Shown here: one piece after another, positions 62,274 to 64,000 of the stretch | How positions within the stretch are numbered: the stretch's first letter is position 1 | Layout of the letters: each line of letters begins with the position of its first letter | DNA from: Candidatus Lachnocurva vaginae | GTDB lineage: Bacteria > Bacillota > Clostridia > Lachnospirales > Lachnospiraceae | NCBI GenBank assembly: GCA_011082265.1 | Contig: CP049781.1 | Span: forward strand, 62,001-126,000 | Direction: 5' to 3' | Length of the DNA: 64,000 nt | The notes under the pieces: model-generated | Database searches by the model: none | Told to the model about the DNA's origin: nothing | The model's input: the letters and a program-made list of their open reading frames with translations, nothing else | Translations under genes and position numbers: made by a program

Positions 62274-62338
62274 TTGACAGACCTATCTTTTACATGTTAT
62301 TGTATAACAGCGATGGAAGTTAGGTCTTTTTTTTATGC
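62274..62338 (+). terminator. Terminator overlapping the rpmG promoter
   Basis: AGACCTA (62278-62284) pairs with TAGGTCT (62321-62327 or nearby), then eight Ts. TTGACA at 62274-62279 overlaps the left arm, with -10-like TGTTAT/TGTATA sequences in the loop (62295-62306). Thus read-through from the flagellar side would terminate while a promoter inside the hairpin serves rpmG. Exact -10 uncertain. Confidence 0.6.
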
Positions 62339-62388
62339 CCAAATTTAAAAAAGACCAAAAATAAAAAAGATACTTGGAGGTGGAAGTT

Positions 62389-62538
62389 GTGCGTACAAAG
62401 ATAACATTGGAATGTACCGAATGTCGTCATAGAAATTACAATCTTACCAAAGAAAAACGCAATCATCCTGAAAGAATGGAAGTACGTAAGTACTGCCCTT
62501 TCTGCAAAAAGCACGCTTTACATAAGGAAACGAAGTAA
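62389..62538 (+). CDS. rpmG: 50S ribosomal protein L33
   Basis: 49 residues. The start VRTKITLECTECRHRNYNL and the end YCPFCKKHALHKETK show L33 with both CxxC pairs (the zinc-binding C+ form). It begins with GTG after TTGGAGGTGG. The order rpmG-secE-nusG-rplK-rplA is conserved across Firmicutes. Confidence 0.95.
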   Translation: MRTKITLECTECRHRNYNLTKEKRNHPERMEVRKYCPFCKKHALHKETK

Positions 62539-62550
62539 AGGAGCTTTTGT

Positions 62551-62751
62551 ATGGTAAACAATGGTAAGAAAAGTATTTCCGGTTTGATAAAAGAATTAAA
62601 GAATGAATTTTACAGAATTACTTTTTTAGATAGAGAAAAAACTAAAAAGCAGACTATTGCTGTAGTTATTTCTTCAGTAATTTTAGCTGTAATAATTGCA
62701 ATATTTGATTACTTATTCAAAAACGGATTGGATATTCTAGTGAAGCTGTAA
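62551..62751 (+). CDS. secE: Preprotein translocase subunit SecE
   Basis: A 66-residue single-TM protein. SISGLIKELKNEFYRITFLD is the amphipathic cytoplasmic helix, REKTKKQT the linker, and AVVISSVILAVIIAIFDYLF the TM helix, ending in GLDILVKL. SecE clamps SecY. It starts after AAAGGAG, 12 bp after rpmG. Confidence 0.95.
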   Translation: MVNNGKKSISGLIKELKNEFYRITFLDREKTKKQTIAVVISSVILAVIIAIFDYLFKNGLDILVKL

Positions 62752-62763
62752 TGGAGGCTTTTA

Positions 62764-63276
62764 ATGGCAGAAGCGAAATGGTATGCTGTTCATACATATT
62801 CAGGATATGAGAACAAAGTTAAAACAACTATTGAAGAAACAGTAAGAAACAGACATTTGCAGGATCAGATAATAAAAACGGAAGTTCCGATAATTCAAGT
62901 CATGGAAATGAATAAGGATGGAGCTTTGAAACAGGTTAAGAGAAAAAAGTTTCCGGGTTATGCATTTATTAAAATGGTAATGAACGATGATACTTGGTAT
63001 ATAGTTAGAAATACTAGAGGTGTCACGGGATTTGTCGGACCAGGAAGTAAACCTGTACCGCTCACTGATGAAGAAGCAAAATCTGTTATTGCTGAAGAAG
63101 GAACAAAAATCGAGACCGATTTGGAGGTAGGAGATTTTGTTACTGTCATTGCCGGACCTTGGGAGAATAAATCTGGTATAGTGCAGAAGATTAATCCGAG
63201 CAAGGGAACCGTTACAATTAGCATAGAATTTTTAGGCGTAGAAATGCCTTATGCGGACGTTCGCAAAGCAAATTAA
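62764..63276 (+). CDS. nusG: Transcription termination/antitermination factor NusG
   Basis: A 170-residue protein. The NGN domain (KWYAVHTYSGYENKVKTTIE, KFPGYAFIKMVMNDDTWYIV, RNTRGVTGFVGPGSKPVPLT) is followed by a KOW domain (EVGDFVTVIAGPWENKSGIV). It links RNA polymerase to ribosomes and Rho. It starts 12 bp after secE. Confidence 0.97.
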   Translation: MAEAKWYAVHTYSGYENKVKTTIEETVRNRHLQDQIIKTEVPIIQVMEMNKDGALKQVKRKKFPGYAFIKMVMNDDTWYIVRNTRGVTGFVGPGSKPVPLTDEEAKSVIAEEGTKIETDLEVGDFVTVIAGPWENKSGIVQKINPSKGTVTISIEFLGVEMPYADVRKAN

Positions 63277-63292
63277 CTTAGGAGGAAATATA

Positions 63293-63718
63293 ATGGCAAA
63301 GAAAATTGAAGGATATATAAAACTTCAGATTCAAGCTGGAAAAGCAACACCAGCACCGCCTGTAGGACCTGCTCTTGGCCAGCATGGCGTAAATATCGTT
63401 GAATTTACAAAACAGTTCAACGCAAAAACTGCACAGATGGGAGACACTGTAGTACCTGTTGTTATTACAGTATATCAGGATAGAAGTTTCACTTTTATTA
63501 CAAAGACTCCTCCTGCAGCAGTTCTTATCAAAAAAGCGGCAGGACTTCAGAAGGGATCTGGAGAACCTAATAAAAATAAAGTGGGTAAACTTACTTCTGC
63601 TCAAGTTAAGGAGATTGCAGAAACAAAGATGCCTGACTTAAATGCATCTTCAGTAGAAACAGCTATGAAGATGATAAAAGGAACAGCACGCTCAATGGGC
63701 GTTGAAGTAGTTGATTAA
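63293..63718 (+). CDS. rplK: 50S ribosomal protein L11
   Basis: 141 residues, full length. KIEGYIKLQIQAGKATPAPP VGPALGQHGVNIVEF and the C-terminal RNA-binding domain (KAAGLQKGSGEPNKNKVGKL, GTARSMGVEVVD) are all present. The frame stays open back to 63251 inside nusG, but the AGGAGG at 63280-63285 sets the start at ATG 63293. Forms the GTPase-associated centre. Confidence 0.97.
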   Translation: MAKKIEGYIKLQIQAGKATPAPPVGPALGQHGVNIVEFTKQFNAKTAQMGDTVVPVVITVYQDRSFTFITKTPPAAVLIKKAAGLQKGSGEPNKNKVGKLTSAQVKEIAETKMPDLNASSVETAMKMIKGTARSMGVEVVD

Positions 63719-63744
63719 TAATCCATCGCAGGATAACCGTAACT

Positions 63745-63779
63745 TAGTAACAAGTGGGAGGGGAACTCCCCGAAATACC
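63745..63779 (+). other. Conserved-looking hairpin between rplK and rplA
   Basis: The 74-bp spacer contains GTGGGAGGGGAACTCCCCGA, where GGGGAACTCCCC folds back on itself, and then ATACCAC pairing with the leading GTGG. Similar spacers before rplA are familiar in Firmicutes and could bind L1; that link is from memory of the locus and unproven here. Confidence 0.4.
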
Positions 63780-63792
63780 ACAGGAGGAAAAA

Positions 63793-64000
63793 ATGAAACA
63801 CGGAAAAAAATATCTTGAAGCCGTGAAGGCTTATGATAGAAGCAAGCTATTCGATGTTAACGAAGCTATTTCTCTCGTGAAGAAAAACGCAACAGCAAAG
63901 TTTGACGAAACAATCGAATTACATCTTAGAACAGGATGTGACGGACGTCATGCTGATCAACAGATAAGAGGAGCAGTTGTACTTCCTCACGGAACAGGTA
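63793..64000 (+). CDS. rplA: 50S ribosomal protein L1 (3' end outside window)
   Basis: The first 69 codons are visible: KHGKKYLEAVKAYDRSKLFD and then VNEAISLVKKNATAKFDETI are the standard L1 start, with ELHLRTGCDGRHADQQIRGA VVLPHGTG at the right edge. The gene is cut by the window end. AGGAGG precedes the ATG. L1 binds the L1 stalk of 23S rRNA. Confidence 0.96.
   Translation, partial: MKHGKKYLEAVKAYDRSKLFDVNEAISLVKKNATAKFDETIELHLRTGCDGRHADQQIRGAVVLPHGTG

Overview
The window is AT-rich (roughly two-thirds A+T), densely coded, and reads as a chromosome segment of a flagellated, strictly fermentative member of the Clostridia. Pointers are AAA/AGA/ATA-heavy codon use, Gram-positive lipoproteins, tandem FlgK genes, glycyl-radical chemistry, a Rex-like operator before an alcohol dehydrogenase, and the order rpmG-secE-nusG-rplK-rplA. 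Species cannot be fixed from the sequence alone. I see no rRNA, tRNA or CRISPR array.

Layout. 1-8.1 kb is a cell-surface glycan cluster: DUF2142 membrane protein (cut by the left edge), Wzx-like flippase, acyltransferase 3, three GT2 glycosyltransferases and DUF2304, with a TcdA-like enzyme in the middle. 8.3-11.0 kb is metNIQ (methionine uptake). 11.0-11.8 kb is a TPP riboswitch and thiT. 11.9-13.7 kb is a membrane-anchored M3-peptidase-like protein without its zinc motif. 13.7-15.3 kb is mgtE preceded by a 34-residue Asp/Glu/Pro-rich leader peptide. Then come udk, a CaCA antiporter and adhP. 18.6-29.5 kb is a nucleoside uptake and salvage regulon: udp, bmpA-type lipoprotein, yjjI-yjjW glycyl-radical pair, NupOPQ-type ABC transporter, cdd, deoC, Crp/Fnr regulator, purine nucleoside phosphorylase. 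It is followed by hflX. 30.8-32.1 kb is a fluoride riboswitch in front of a cation:proton antiporter. 32-41 kb is housekeeping: YitT, MATE, Ogg, DUF1858, phosphohexomutase, YfbR, ExoIII, AlaX and GNAT.

41.2-47.7 kb is a decayed mobilizable element inside the 3' part of hslO (Hsp33). It holds a serine-recombinase pseudogene, an XRE regulator with its own operator, a secreted hydrophobic protein followed by a small two-TM protein (bacteriocin/immunity-like), several broken genes, a DUF3847 protein, an oriT-like set of inverted repeats, and an internally deleted IS1249-type element whose end abuts the apparent last codons of hslO.

47.7-50.3 kb (minus strand) is an MBOAT/SGNH pair for polymer O-acylation. 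50.3-62.2 kb is a late flagellar cluster: flgM, flgN, two flgK, flgL, fliW, csrA, flaG, fliD, fliS, a FliT-like protein and a second FliD-like protein. Two sigma-28-like promoters precede flgM and flaG, so filament-cap and junction proteins, their chaperones and the FlgM and FliW/CsrA checkpoints sit together. The window ends in rpmG-secE-nusG-rplK-rplA (cut).
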